DNA of 64,000 nucleotides from Micromonospora saelicesensis (GTDB lineage Bacteria > Actinomycetota > Actinomycetes > Mycobacteriales > Micromonosporaceae). A program made the translations under genes and the position numbers. The first letter of the stretch is position 1; each line of letters opens with the position of its first letter. Shown here one piece after another: positions 1 to 8,303 of the stretch. The DNA lies in the NCBI RefSeq assembly GCF_900091575.1, contig NZ_FMCR01000001.1, forward strand, positions 1,600,886 to 1,664,885. The letters are read 5' to 3'. The notes below the pieces were generated by a model. It made no database searches. It was not told the origin of the DNA and worked only from the letters and a program-made list of their open reading frames with translations.

Positions 1-144
1 CTGGTGGTCGGCGCGCTCATGGCGTTGGTGCTCGCGTACGCACCGCGCAGTCGTCGCACGCTGGTGCAGGTCACCGGTGGGGCGCTGATCCTGCTGATCC
101 TGCTCGCGCTGGTGCTCTTCCGGACCGCCGCACTGCTCACCTGA
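1..144 (+). CDS. C-terminal fragment of a membrane protein
   Basis: The reading frame is open from the first base and stops at TGA 142-144, so only the last 47 residues are visible. They contain two hydrophobic stretches, roughly residues 1-14 and 27-46, separated by a short basic loop (PRSRRT). This is typical of the end of a polytopic membrane protein. The family cannot be named from this fragment. The stop overlaps by 8 nt the stop of the convergent gene that follows. Confidence 0.6.
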   Translation: MVVGALMALVLAYAPRSRRTLVQVTGGALILLILLALVLFRTAALLT

Positions 145-565
145 TCGGGCGGGCGGCACGCAACGCGGCGGCCACCTCTTCCGGGGTGGCCCCCAGGTCG
201 TACCGGCCGAACAGGTGCAGCGAGTTGCCCGCGTCGATCTCCAGGGTTTCGCTGGTCAGCCCCAGCCGGGGCCGCCGGTCGACGGCGATCGCCTCGACCG
301 CCGACCAGGGCAGCAGTCGCCGTCCGGCGAAGCCGTGGATGACGGTGAGCCCGGCCGGGTCCACCGCCAATCGGACCGGCGCGACCAGGTCACGTACCGC
401 CCAGCCGGCCAGCGCGGCGGCGGCCAGGACGGCCACCGCCAGGCGGACCGGGTCGCCGTCGGCGAAGAGCAGCCCGAGCGCGACGAGCAGGACGGCGCCG
501 GCCAGTTTCGCCGCCGGCAGGCTCGACGGCACCCGCCACTGCTGTGCCGGGGAGGTCTCATTCAC
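137..565 (-). CDS. PH domain-containing membrane protein
   Basis: About 142 residues starting from GTG 565 (VNETSPAQQW); another GTG lies 12 codons upstream. Two hydrophobic segments near residues 20-60 form a membrane hairpin. They are followed by a basic turn and a beta-rich domain (LAVDPAGLTV, LLPWSAVEAI) ending in an amphipathic helix (TPEEVAAALRAA). This layout matches small actinobacterial proteins with a bacterial PH domain, whose function is not established. It converges with the upstream membrane gene and lies divergent from the thiolase, with about 110 nt between the two starts. Confidence 0.65.
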   Translation of the reverse strand: MNETSPAQQWRVPSSLPAAKLAGAVLLVALGLLFADGDPVRLAVAVLAAAALAGWAVRDLVAPVRLAVDPAGLTVIHGFAGRRLLPWSAVEAIAVDRRPRLGLTSETLEIDAGNSLHLFGRYDLGATPEEVAAALRAARPIR

Positions 566-677
566 CCGCCCAGCATGCCAGCGGCAGTCGGACTCCGGCA
601 CCTCGTGCGGGTGTGGCCGGACGACCGGTCGATGGACGACGTAGGATCGGGGCAGCCCAAGTTACCGGGGAGTAAAC

Positions 678-1850
678 ATGAGTGACGCGGTCATCGTCGG
701 CGCGGTACGTACCCCGGTCGGGCGGCGCAAGGGCAGCCTCGCCAGCATCCACCCGGTCGACCTCTCGGCGCACGTGCTGCGCGCCCTCGCCGAGCGCACC
801 GGGCTCGACCCGGCCCAGGTCGACGACGTCTTCTGGGGCTGCGTGTCCCAGGTCGGCGAGCAGTCGTGGAACATCGCCCGCAACGGCGTGCTCGCTGCCG
901 GCTGGCCCGAGACGGTGCCCGGCACCACACTGGATCGGCAGTGCGGCTCCAGCCAGCAGGCCCTGCACTTCGCCGCCGCGACGGTGCTCTCCGGTCAGGC
1001 CGACCTGGTGGTCGCCGGCGGGGTCGAGTCGATGACCCGGGTGCCGATGGGCTCCAGCGTGGCCGGCGGCATGCCGTTCAGTGACCAGCTACGCGCCCGT
1101 TACCGGGGCGTCGAGGGCTTCGCCGACGACGCGCCGCTGCCGTTCAACCAGGGGGTCGGGGCCGAGCTGATCGCCCAACGGTGGCGCCTCTCGCGTACCC
1201 AACTGGACGAGTTCGCGCTGGCCAGCCACGAGAAGGCGGCCGCCGCGCAGGACGCTGGCGCGTTCGACCCGGAGCTGACCCCGGTGCCGCTCGCCGACGG
1301 TGGCAAGTTCGCCGCCGACGAGGGCATCCGCCGGGAGACCTCCCTGGAGAAGCTGGGTGAGCTGGCCACCCCGTTCCGCGCCGACGGCGTGGTGACCGCC
1401 GGTTCCGCGTCCCAGATCTCCGACGGCGCCGCGGCCCTCGCGGTGACCACCTCCGACTGGGCCAGCCGACACGGCCTGCGCCCGCTGGCCCGGATCCACA
1501 CCGCCGTGGTCGCCGCCGACGACCCGGTCGCCATGCTCACCGCGCCCATCCCGGCCACCGCGAAGGCGCTGCGCCGCGCGGGGCTGGGCATCGAGGAGAT
1601 CGGGGTGTACGAGGTGAACGAGGCGTTCGCCCCGGTGCCGCTGGCCTGGCTGGCGGAGACCGAGGCGGACCCGGAGCGGCTCAACCCGCGCGGCGGGGCG
1701 ATCGCCCTCGGCCACCCGCTCGGCGGCTCCGGTGCCCGGATCATGACCACCATGCTCCAGCACATGCGGGACAACGGCATCCGCTACGGCCTCCAGACCA
1801 TGTGCGAGGGTGGCGGCATGGCCAACGCCACCATCGTCGAGCTGGTCTGA
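678..1850 (+). CDS. Thiolase family protein (acetyl-CoA acyltransferase)
   Basis: 390 residues, the usual length for a thiolase. These enzymes condense or cleave acyl-CoA and acetyl-CoA in fatty-acid or acetoacetyl-CoA metabolism. The catalytic set is complete: nucleophilic Cys89 in DRQCGSS, the NEAF motif at 314-317, His346 in GHPLGGSGA, and Cys376 in CEGGG. ATG 678 is preceded by GGGGAG at 7-8 nt spacing. The sequence cannot separate a degradative FadA-type from a biosynthetic acetyl-CoA acetyltransferase. No beta-oxidation partner is adjacent, so it is probably an independent unit. Confidence 0.92.
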   Translation: MSDAVIVGAVRTPVGRRKGSLASIHPVDLSAHVLRALAERTGLDPAQVDDVFWGCVSQVGEQSWNIARNGVLAAGWPETVPGTTLDRQCGSSQQALHFAAATVLSGQADLVVAGGVESMTRVPMGSSVAGGMPFSDQLRARYRGVEGFADDAPLPFNQGVGAELIAQRWRLSRTQLDEFALASHEKAAAAQDAGAFDPELTPVPLADGGKFAADEGIRRETSLEKLGELATPFRADGVVTAGSASQISDGAAALAVTTSDWASRHGLRPLARIHTAVVAADDPVAMLTAPIPATAKALRRAGLGIEEIGVYEVNEAFAPVPLAWLAETEADPERLNPRGGAIALGHPLGGSGARIMTTMLQHMRDNGIRYGLQTMCEGGGMANATIVELV

Positions 1851-1905
1851 CGCGGGGCGGGAAAAGGCTCGCCTCGACGCGGAACGGCCGCCTAAGGTGC
1901 CCAGC

Positions 1906-2919
1906 GTGACGACGATCGCCGGTGAGCGTGCCCCAGACTGGTCCAGCGAGCAGTGGCAGGTGCGGGCCCGATCCTGGGTCGACGCGCAGTTGAGCCAGGC
2001 CGGCCGACGGGTGACCGGGCTGGTGGAGCCGAGGCTGCGGCCCTGGTCGCTGGTGTGGCGGGTGCCCACCGACGACGGTCCGGTCTGGTTCAAGGCCAAC
2101 AACCCCGGCACGGTGCACGAGGCCGTCCTGATCACGGCGCTCGCCGAGTTGACGCCCGACCGGGTGCTGACGCCGATCGCGGTGGACCCGGCGCAGGGCT
2201 GGTCACTGCTGCCCGATGGCGGCGAGTCGTTGCGCGACGTGCTGGCGCGCGACCCCGACCTGGCGCACTGGGAGCGAGCGCTGCCCGGGTACGCGGCGCT
2301 GCAACTGGCGAGCGCGTCGCGCGCCGACGAGCTGGTCGCCCTGGGCGTGCCGGATCAGCGTCCGGAGGTGCTGGCCGGTCTCTTCGCCGAGCTGCTCGAC
2401 GATCACGAGGCGCTGCTGATGGGTGCCGAGGGCGGGCTCAGCCCGGAGGTGCACGAGCGGTTGCGGGCCGAGCTGCCGGCGTACGCGCAGCGGTGCCGCC
2501 GGCTCGCCGACCTGGGCATTCCGGCGACGGTGCAACACGACGACCTGCACGACGGCAACGTCTTCGCCGGCGCGGCCGGGTACCGGTACTTCGACTGGGG
2601 TGACGCCTCGGTGGCGCACCCGTTCGGCACGCTGCTGGTGACCCTGCGTTCCATCGGGCACGCCGGGAAGCTCGCCGCCGATGACGCCCAGCTGGTGCGG
2701 TTGCGCGACGCGTACCTGGAGGCGTGGACCGACCGGTACGACCGGCGGACCCTCGTGGAGGCGGCCGACCTCGCGATCGGCCTGGGGCCGGTGAGCCGGT
2801 CGCTCTCCTGGCGTCGGGCACTGGACACCCCCGAGGAGTCCCGTGCCGGGTACGCCGACGCGGTCCCTGGCTGGCTGGAGGAGCTGTTCGCCGCCAGTCC
2901 ACTTCAGCCGAACTCCTGA
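1906..2919 (+). CDS. Aminoglycoside phosphotransferase-fold kinase (APH family)
   Basis: 337 residues from GTG 1906. An in-frame start at 1810 would overlap the thiolase and add a low-complexity leader, so the GTG is preferred. The protein-kinase-like catalytic loop is clear (QHDDLHDGN, about residue 204), as is the metal-binding segment (YFDWGDAS). These match the phosphotransferase family that modifies small hydroxylated molecules such as aminoglycosides, homoserine or choline. The substrate is unknown. It lies 55 nt after the thiolase and could be co-transcribed with it. No resistance context is visible. Confidence 0.8.
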   Translation: MTTIAGERAPDWSSEQWQVRARSWVDAQLSQAGRRVTGLVEPRLRPWSLVWRVPTDDGPVWFKANNPGTVHEAVLITALAELTPDRVLTPIAVDPAQGWSLLPDGGESLRDVLARDPDLAHWERALPGYAALQLASASRADELVALGVPDQRPEVLAGLFAELLDDHEALLMGAEGGLSPEVHERLRAELPAYAQRCRRLADLGIPATVQHDDLHDGNVFAGAAGYRYFDWGDASVAHPFGTLLVTLRSIGHAGKLAADDAQLVRLRDAYLEAWTDRYDRRTLVEAADLAIGLGPVSRSLSWRRALDTPEESRAGYADAVPGWLEELFAASPLQPNS

Positions 2920-3030
2920 CCATGATCCGTCCGAGTCGGAAGTCGGACAGGCAGTGCGACACGGGGCGTGGAACTTCCAAAAAACCCGCGTGACCCACGT
3001 CACCCTGCTGGGGACGTCGTTGGGCAGGTC

Positions 3031-3537
3031 ATGGACGTCTTCTCCCGAACGTTCCTCCCGGCCGCCGCTGAGGCTGGCCTGGCCGTGCAGACGGTGAGCC
3101 GGCACATGCCGGTTTTCCGGCGCTGTGTCGGCTCCGGTGACGCCACCATCCTGGTCACCCGTTGCAGCCGCCCCGACCGCCCGGTCACCGGCGACTACCT
3201 GTTGCTACTCACACACCGCCGCCTGGTGGTGACCCAGCAGACCCGCCTCCTGCACCGACTGCGCCTGCACCTCAACACCGAGTTGCGCGAGCTGAGCAAC
3301 GTCACCTGGAGCCCGGACCCGCGGCTGCAGTCGGTGGAGATGGCGGCCACCGCGATCGACGGCATCCGTGAGCGGTTTCTGATCCGGACCAGTCACCCGA
3401 AGCAGGTCTGGCAGCTCGACGCGTTGCTCAACCAGGCGTTCCGGACCCGCCTGCGGCCGCCCGGCGCGCGGGTCGTCGCCAGCATCGGTGACGCACCGGC
3501 CGCCGTCCGGCCCGGGATGTTCGCTCCGTCCTGGTGA
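3031..3537 (+). CDS. Conserved hypothetical protein, PH-like fold
   Basis: About 168 residues from ATG 3031 (MDVFSRTF); a longer frame from 2968 starts with an unlikely Pro/Arg-rich leader. The core reads as a short beta barrel capped by a helix (DYLLLLTHRRLVVTQ, then FLIRTSHPKQVWQLDALL), reminiscent of bacterial PH/GRAM-like domains. No catalytic motif, signal peptide or membrane segment is seen. It stands alone between a kinase-fold gene and a two-component pair. The function is unknown. Confidence 0.6.
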   Translation: MDVFSRTFLPAAAEAGLAVQTVSRHMPVFRRCVGSGDATILVTRCSRPDRPVTGDYLLLLTHRRLVVTQQTRLLHRLRLHLNTELRELSNVTWSPDPRLQSVEMAATAIDGIRERFLIRTSHPKQVWQLDALLNQAFRTRLRPPGARVVASIGDAPAAVRPGMFAPSW

Positions 3538-3626
3538 GCTGACCCCGACCGGGTGTCGCCCGGCCTTTACCGAATTCGAACACACACCGATCGCGCCGAG
3601 CCTTCGCAGTCGGCAATCATGGGCCG

Positions 3627-4319
3627 GTGACCGTCGAACCACCGCATCGCGGGCTCGTCCTCGTAGTGGAGGACGAGCCGGCCATCGCCGACCTGGTCCG
3701 GCTCTACCTGACCCGGGACGGGTTCGGCGTCCACCTGGAACGTGACGGCGAGGCCGGTCTGAGTGCGGCCCGCCGCTTGCGTCCGGTGGCCTGCGTCCTG
3801 GACATCGCGCTGCCGGGTCTGCCCGGCACCGAGATCTGCCGCCGGCTGCGTGAGGCCGGCGACTGGACCCCGGTCATCTTCCTCACCGCCCGCGACGACG
3901 AGGTGGACCGGATCGTCGGCCTGGAGCTGGGCGCCGACGACTACGTCACCAAGCCGTTCAGCCCTCGGGAGCTGGTTGCCCGGGTCCGCGCGGTGCTGCG
4001 CCGATCCGCCGGCGGCCCGGAGGGCGCGGACCGGCCACGTGTCGTCGGCCCGGTGACGCTCGACCCGGGCCGCCGCACGGTCACCGCCGCCGGCTCCCCG
4101 GTGCAGCTCACCTCCACCGAGTTCGACCTGCTGGCCCACCTGATGGCCCGGCCCGGCCGGGTCTTCACGCGGGAGGAGTTGCTGGCCGGTGTCTGGGGCT
4201 ACGCCGCGCACGCCGGCACCCGGACGGTGGACGTGCACGTCGCCCAGGTGCGGGCGAAGCTCGGCCCGGCGAGCGTGATCCGGACCCATCGCGGCGTCGG
4301 GTACGCGGTCGATGCCTGA
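3627..4319 (+). CDS. OmpR-family response regulator
   Basis: 230 residues. The receiver domain (about 9-122) has acidic residues E15/D16, phosphoacceptor Asp59 in CVLDIALPG, Thr87 in FLTARD and Lys109 in VTKPFSP. A winged-helix DNA-binding domain follows (about 135-228; TSTEFDLL, FTREELL, RTVDVHVAQVR, GVGYAVDA). Translation starts at GTG 3627. Its stop overlaps the start of the histidine kinase in ATGCCTGA, so the two are translationally coupled and form a cognate pair. The input signal is unknown, although the lipoprotein just downstream is a plausible target or accessory. Confidence 0.93.
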   Translation: MTVEPPHRGLVLVVEDEPAIADLVRLYLTRDGFGVHLERDGEAGLSAARRLRPVACVLDIALPGLPGTEICRRLREAGDWTPVIFLTARDDEVDRIVGLELGADDYVTKPFSPRELVARVRAVLRRSAGGPEGADRPRVVGPVTLDPGRRTVTAAGSPVQLTSTEFDLLAHLMARPGRVFTREELLAGVWGYAAHAGTRTVDVHVAQVRAKLGPASVIRTHRGVGYAVDA

Positions 4320-5778
4320 CCACCCCGGGCACGTCGAGTCGCCGACCATGGCCCTGCCGGTGGTGGGCGCCCCCTTACCCACCGCACCCCGACGAGGCCG
4401 CCTCGGCCGTACGCTGACCGCCCGCGCGGTGCTCGTCACCTGCGCGGTGGCGCTGGTGTCGGTGCTGGTCACCGCCATCGTCGCGGTGCCGTTGGCGATC
4501 CGGGGCGCGGAGCGCAGCGAGCAGGAGGCGCTCGCCGCCCAGGCCCGGCTCGCGGCCGAGGTGCTGCGGACCCGCCTCGACCGGGGTCGCAGTGCCGACG
4601 AGGAGCGGCTCATCCAGCAACTGCGCGACCAGGGCATCGACGCGTACCTGATCCGCCGTGGGGCGGTCGACCGGGCGGGTCTGCCACCCCGGGTGGTGCA
4701 GCGGATCGGGCAGGGCCGCAACGTGTCGGCCCGCCGCTCGGTCAACGGTGAGCGGGCCCTGGTCGAGGGTCGGGCCCTGCCCGGCGGCAACGGGGTGGTG
4801 CTCTCCCGTCCGCTGGCCAACGGGCTGTGGGCCCGGGTGCTGCTCAGTCTGTGGTTGCCGCTGCTGGCCGGGTTGACCGCCGGTGTGGCGGCCGGGCTGC
4901 TGCTGGCCCGTCGGCTGGCCCGGCCGATCCGGGTCGCGGCCACCGCCGCCGCCCGACTGCGCGCGGGTGACCGCGCCGTCCGGGTGCCCGTCGAGCCGCC
5001 GGACGAGGTCGCCGACCTGGCCGAGGCGTTGAACGGTCTGGCTGCCGCGCTGGCCACCAGCGAGGGCCGACAGCGGGAGTTCCTGCTCTCCGTCTCGCAC
5101 GAGCTGCGCACCCCGCTGACCGCGATCCGGGGGTACGCCGAGGCGCTCGCCGACGGGGTGCTCGGTGCCGACGACACGGTGGACACCGGTCGGACGATGC
5201 TGGCCGAGGCCCAACACCTGGACCGGCTGATCGGCGACCTGTTGGCACTGGCCCGGCTGGAGGCCGCCGACTTTCCCCTCGAACCGGTGCCGGTGGACCT
5301 CACCCAGTTGGCCCTGGACGCGGAGCCGACCTGGTCCGGCCGGTGTGCGGTGGTGGGCGTGCCGTTCCGGGTGGAGACGCCCGGTCAGCCGGTGCCCGCG
5401 TACACCGATCCGGGGCGGATCCGGCAGGTGCTGGACGGGCTGCTGGAGAACGCGCTGCGGGTCGTACCCCCGGGGTCGCCGGTGGTGCTCGCGGTCCGGC
5501 CGGCCGGCGCGGACCCGGCGCACGGCGGCGTGTTGGAGGTTCGCGACGGCGGGCCCGGCTTCACCGACGACGACCTGGCGGTGGCCTTCGAACGCGGTGC
5601 GCTGCACGAGCGTTACCGGGGGGTGCGCAAGGTGGGCAGCGGACTGGGGTTGGCGCTGGCCGCCGGGCTGGTCCGCCGGTTGGGCGGGGAGATCGCCGCG
5701 GGGCACGCGCCGGAGGGCGGTGCCGCCTTCACCGTCCGGCTGCCCGGTGATCCTTACCTGACCCGAACATCGGCCTGA
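4312..5778 (+). CDS. Sensor histidine kinase
   Basis: 488 residues, membrane-bound. It has a first transmembrane helix (about 38-64), a short extracytoplasmic sensor of about 110 residues, a second helix (about 176-200), a HAMP linker (200-250), a dimerisation helix with phosphoacceptor His263 in SVSHELRTP, and a Bergerat ATPase with N-box Asn380 (LLENALR), DGGPGF and GSGLGLAL. ATG 4312 overlaps the stop of the response regulator. Ligand and target genes are not evident. The short periplasmic domain shows no recognised sensor family. Confidence 0.93.
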   Translation: MPDHPGHVESPTMALPVVGAPLPTAPRRGRLGRTLTARAVLVTCAVALVSVLVTAIVAVPLAIRGAERSEQEALAAQARLAAEVLRTRLDRGRSADEERLIQQLRDQGIDAYLIRRGAVDRAGLPPRVVQRIGQGRNVSARRSVNGERALVEGRALPGGNGVVLSRPLANGLWARVLLSLWLPLLAGLTAGVAAGLLLARRLARPIRVAATAAARLRAGDRAVRVPVEPPDEVADLAEALNGLAAALATSEGRQREFLLSVSHELRTPLTAIRGYAEALADGVLGADDTVDTGRTMLAEAQHLDRLIGDLLALARLEAADFPLEPVPVDLTQLALDAEPTWSGRCAVVGVPFRVETPGQPVPAYTDPGRIRQVLDGLLENALRVVPPGSPVVLAVRPAGADPAHGGVLEVRDGGPGFTDDDLAVAFERGALHERYRGVRKVGSGLGLALAAGLVRRLGGEIAAGHAPEGGAAFTVRLPGDPYLTRTSA

Positions 5779-5834
5779 CGCTCCGCTCGTCGTTCCCGGG
5801 AAGGCTGAGGGCTCCACGGACGAGAGGGAGAGTC

Positions 5835-6434
5835 ATGCCACGTTGGGGTATCGCCACCGGCACCACGGCACTGCTCGCGGCGGTCGCGCTCGGCGTCAGC
5901 GGCTGCGGCGCGGCCGAAGTGGCCAGCCAGCCCGCCCGGGATGTCGCCGTCGAGGTCGCCGCCGCCATGGGAGTCGAGGGTCAGGCGCTGGCCGCGATGG
6001 GCTTCGACGCCGACGACCTGGACGTACTGACCGTCGCCGCACCGGCCACGCCGACGCCGGGTGCGTCCCCCAGCGCAAAGGAGAAGGCCCGGGACAAGCG
6101 CGGTGAGGAGTGGCGCAAGCGCCGCCAGGCCCGCGTGCTGTTGCGCAGGAACACCCTGCACGGTGAGGCGGTGGTGAAGACGAAGGACGGCGGTACGCAG
6201 ACCGTCGCCGTGCAGCGCGGCGAGGTGACAGCTATCGACGGTGACTCGATGACCGTCAAGTCCACCGACGGCTTCACCATGACCTGGACCTTCGGCGACG
6301 ACCTGAGGGTGGTCGAGCGGCGGGCCACCGTGCAGCCGAGTGAGGTCACTGTCGGTGACACGCTCGGCGTCGCCGGCGCGAAGGACGGCGACAAGGGCGT
6401 GGCCCGGCTCATCCTCGTTCCCCGCGCCAAATGA
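5835..6434 (+). CDS. Putative lipoprotein, DUF5666-like
   Basis: 199 residues with a lipoprotein signal peptide: hydrophobic core at residues 9-20 and lipobox VSGC with Cys24. A charged Lys/Arg-rich linker (about 80-105) precedes a C-terminal beta domain of about 90 residues (GEVTAIDGDSMTVKSTDG, VVERRATV, VTVGDTLGVAG). That pattern resembles DUF5666/OB-like domains that repeat 'V..v.g..v.v...dG'. GGGAG lies 6 nt before ATG 5835. It follows the two-component pair by 56 nt and may be in the same transcript. The role is unknown. Confidence 0.75.
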   Translation: MPRWGIATGTTALLAAVALGVSGCGAAEVASQPARDVAVEVAAAMGVEGQALAAMGFDADDLDVLTVAAPATPTPGASPSAKEKARDKRGEEWRKRRQARVLLRRNTLHGEAVVKTKDGGTQTVAVQRGEVTAIDGDSMTVKSTDGFTMTWTFGDDLRVVERRATVQPSEVTVGDTLGVAGAKDGDKGVARLILVPRAK

Positions 6435-6437
6435 GCG

Positions 6438-6467
6438 CAGGGGCCCTGGCCGACGCCAGGGCCCCTG
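6438..6467. terminator. Bidirectional hairpin terminator
   Basis: Perfect 13-bp stem, CAGGGGCCCTGGC and its complement, around the loop CGAC. It sits between two convergent genes, 4 nt after one stop and 7 nt before the other, and probably ends both transcripts. Confidence 0.8.
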
Positions 6468-6473
6468 CCCTCG

Positions 6474-8075
6474 TCAGTAGACGCGGGAGCCGATGAAGTC
6501 GTCGTGACCGTAGCCGACCGGGTTGGCGGCGGTACGGGCCTCGAACGACCACTGCTGCCGGGTGCTGCTGGAACAGGTCGCCAACCGCAGGCGAGAGCTG
6601 CCCAGCAACGGGTTGTCGAACGCCACGCAGAGGTTGTTGGCGCTCGCCGGCCTGATCTGGTTACCCACGAAGACGAACTGCTGCGCGCCGGTGCCGTTGC
6701 AGTCGTAGATGTTGACAGCGGTGCCGGCGGTCATCGAGCTGTTGGCGACGTCCAGGCAACGGTCGTGGGACAGCTCCGAGTGCAGCGACCGTCGGGCCGA
6801 GTCGTACCAGAAGCCCTGGTTGCGCCCACCGTGGCAGGAGTACGGCTGCTGCGCGGTGCCGTTACGGGAGTCGTACCCCTTGCCGTCGACACAGGTGCCG
6901 GTGGCCAGGTTGCGCAGTTGCTTGAACTCCAGCAGCCCCGGGTAGAGCACGCCACCGCCGGTGCTGGCCGGGTCGACGCAGCTGGCCCGCGTCTGCCCGG
7001 AGTTCCAGAACTGGGTGATGCACTGGGCGAACATGCCGTGCCCGCGCGCGTTGGGGTGGAACGACTGTCGGGCGGCGTTCTCGTTCCAGATGCCGACCTC
7101 GATGAAGAGGCCGCGGACCGAGGTGTTGTCGGTGCACACCTCGTGCCCGTGGAAGAGCCGGCTGGCGTCCAGGTACCGGGTGCCGGTGTTCGCCGCGGCC
7201 GAGCGCAGCGCCGACTCGAACATCGGCACCGCCTTGTTCCGGGCGAACGCCGCGTCGGCCAGGTAGAGCAGACAACCCCCGGAGTACCAGCCGGGGAAGT
7301 TGGGGTTGTCCTCCACGTCGGGGCTGCCGGGGCTCGGGTACGACATCAGCACCAGCTCGTAGTCCGACCGCAGGTAGCCGGCGTTGGTCATGGTCTGCCG
7401 GATGTTGGTCAGCGCCGACTCCACGGCCTGCCGGCTGCCGTCGGTGCGGATCGTCCACTGGTCGGTGTAGGTGGGGTAGCAGGCACCCTGGAAGAAGACC
7501 CGGCGGACGGCGCAGTCGGTGGCGACCGGACCGAACTGGATGGTGCCGTCACCGTTCGCTCCGACCACCACCCAGATCAGCTTCACGTGCGTGTTGCGCG
7601 CCTTGATGCCCAGGTAGTCGCCCTGGTTCAGCTCGTTGTGCTGGGTTGGGCCGCCGGCGATCAGGTTCCAGGGGGTGGCACCGGAGCAGGCGATGTTGTA
7701 CTGCGCGTCCGACGTGATGCCGGTGCGGAAGACCGCCTGGTCGTACGAGCGGTCGCACCAGTTGCCGTCCTGATGGGTGCCGGGGACGTAGTTGCCGACC
7801 CCCTCACCGGAGATCTCGCTGTCACCCATGGTGATCAACGCGGTACGCCGTTGTTCGATCGGGCGGATCGCCGGGCTGCCGTAGAGGGCGGTCGCCTCTG
7901 CGGCCCGGACGGCTTCGAGGTTGGCGGGGAGTGGTTGGACGGCTGGTCGGTCGGCGGCGGTGGCGGGGGTGGCCGGTCCGGCGAGCATCGGTAGGACGAG
8001 AGCGGCGACGGCGACGGCGACGGTGATGGCCCGTCGTCGGGTCGCGCGTTCGGGCCTGGCGGGGATTGCAGGCAT
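6474..8075 (-). CDS. Secreted SGNH/GDSL hydrolase with ricin-type lectin domain
   Basis: 533 residues. An Arg-rich n-region and hydrophobic core (18-38) form a secretion signal. The SGNH hydrolase domain (about 75-375) has block I GDSEISGEG with nucleophile Ser86, a block III variant GANGDG, and catalytic His340 in FHPNARGHG. A C-terminal beta-trefoil (about 386-515) shows ricin-like repeats ending in RQQW. Such enzymes are extracellular esterases or lipases; the lectin part should bind polysaccharide. AAAGGAG lies 8 nt before ATG. Several inverted repeats upstream suggest a dedicated regulator. Confidence 0.85.
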   Translation of the reverse strand: MPAIPARPERATRRRAITVAVAVAALVLPMLAGPATPATAADRPAVQPLPANLEAVRAAEATALYGSPAIRPIEQRRTALITMGDSEISGEGVGNYVPGTHQDGNWCDRSYDQAVFRTGITSDAQYNIACSGATPWNLIAGGPTQHNELNQGDYLGIKARNTHVKLIWVVVGANGDGTIQFGPVATDCAVRRVFFQGACYPTYTDQWTIRTDGSRQAVESALTNIRQTMTNAGYLRSDYELVLMSYPSPGSPDVEDNPNFPGWYSGGCLLYLADAAFARNKAVPMFESALRSAAANTGTRYLDASRLFHGHEVCTDNTSVRGLFIEVGIWNENAARQSFHPNARGHGMFAQCITQFWNSGQTRASCVDPASTGGGVLYPGLLEFKQLRNLATGTCVDGKGYDSRNGTAQQPYSCHGGRNQGFWYDSARRSLHSELSHDRCLDVANSSMTAGTAVNIYDCNGTGAQQFVFVGNQIRPASANNLCVAFDNPLLGSSRLRLATCSSSTRQQWSFEARTAANPVGYGHDDFIGSRVY

Positions 8076-8092
8076 CGACGCACTCCTTTCGG

Positions 8093-8131
8093 CTCAATCG
8101 CGGGACGTCGATTGAGTTACCAGACGGTAAC
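8093..8131. promoter_or_regulatory. Two adjacent inverted repeats upstream of the secreted hydrolase
   Basis: CTCAATCG (8093-8100) pairs with CGATTGAG (8109-8116) across 8 nt. Directly abutting it is GTTACC (8116-8121) with GGTAAC (8126-8131). Both dyads are perfect and lie 18-56 nt upstream of the hydrolase start. This is where a repressor or activator would overlap the promoter. No regulator gene is adjacent. Confidence 0.5.
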
Positions 8132-8188
8132 GTGCGGATCAATAGATGTGAATGCGCTTCAGGTCCTTGCGCGCGGGCTGCGGAACCG

Positions 8189-8208
8189 CCCGGATAGGAC
8201 TATCCGGG
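8189..8208. promoter_or_regulatory. 20-bp palindrome CCCGGATAG-GA-CTATCCGGG
   Basis: A perfect 9-bp dyad with a 2-nt centre, between the ends of the hydrolase promoter region and the GT-C gene. The tiny centre suits a DNA-binding dimer better than an RNA hairpin. It could control the hydrolase start about 115 nt away, or act in termination of the GT-C gene. Confidence 0.4.
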
Positions 8209-8232
8209 CCCGAACGCCACCGCCACGGCGGT

Positions 8233-8303
8233 GGTGCGGCCGGGCCTCTGGTCCAGCGGCCCGGCGGCGGTGCGGCCGGCTTCTGGTTCAGCGGCCCGGC
8301 GGC
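8233..8303. repeat. Tandem duplication at the 3' end of the GT-C gene
   Basis: Two neighbouring copies of 36 nt (8233-8268) and 35 nt (8269-8303) differ by one deletion and about three substitutions. The copy inside the gene carries its TGA stop (8288-8290). The outer copy has TGG at the equivalent place. Confidence 0.6.

Noticed and set aside
1810..1905. Upstream extension of the phosphotransferase gene
   Set aside because: It would overlap the thiolase by 41 nt and adds a Pro/Ser-rich leader; GTG 1906 gives the expected family N-terminus.
6504..7994. Long open frame (about 496 codons) on the strand opposite the secreted SGNH hydrolase
   Set aside because: It is a shadow of high-GC codon bias; the protein is Val/Gly/Arg-rich without domains, while the minus strand encodes a clear signal peptide and SGNH motifs.
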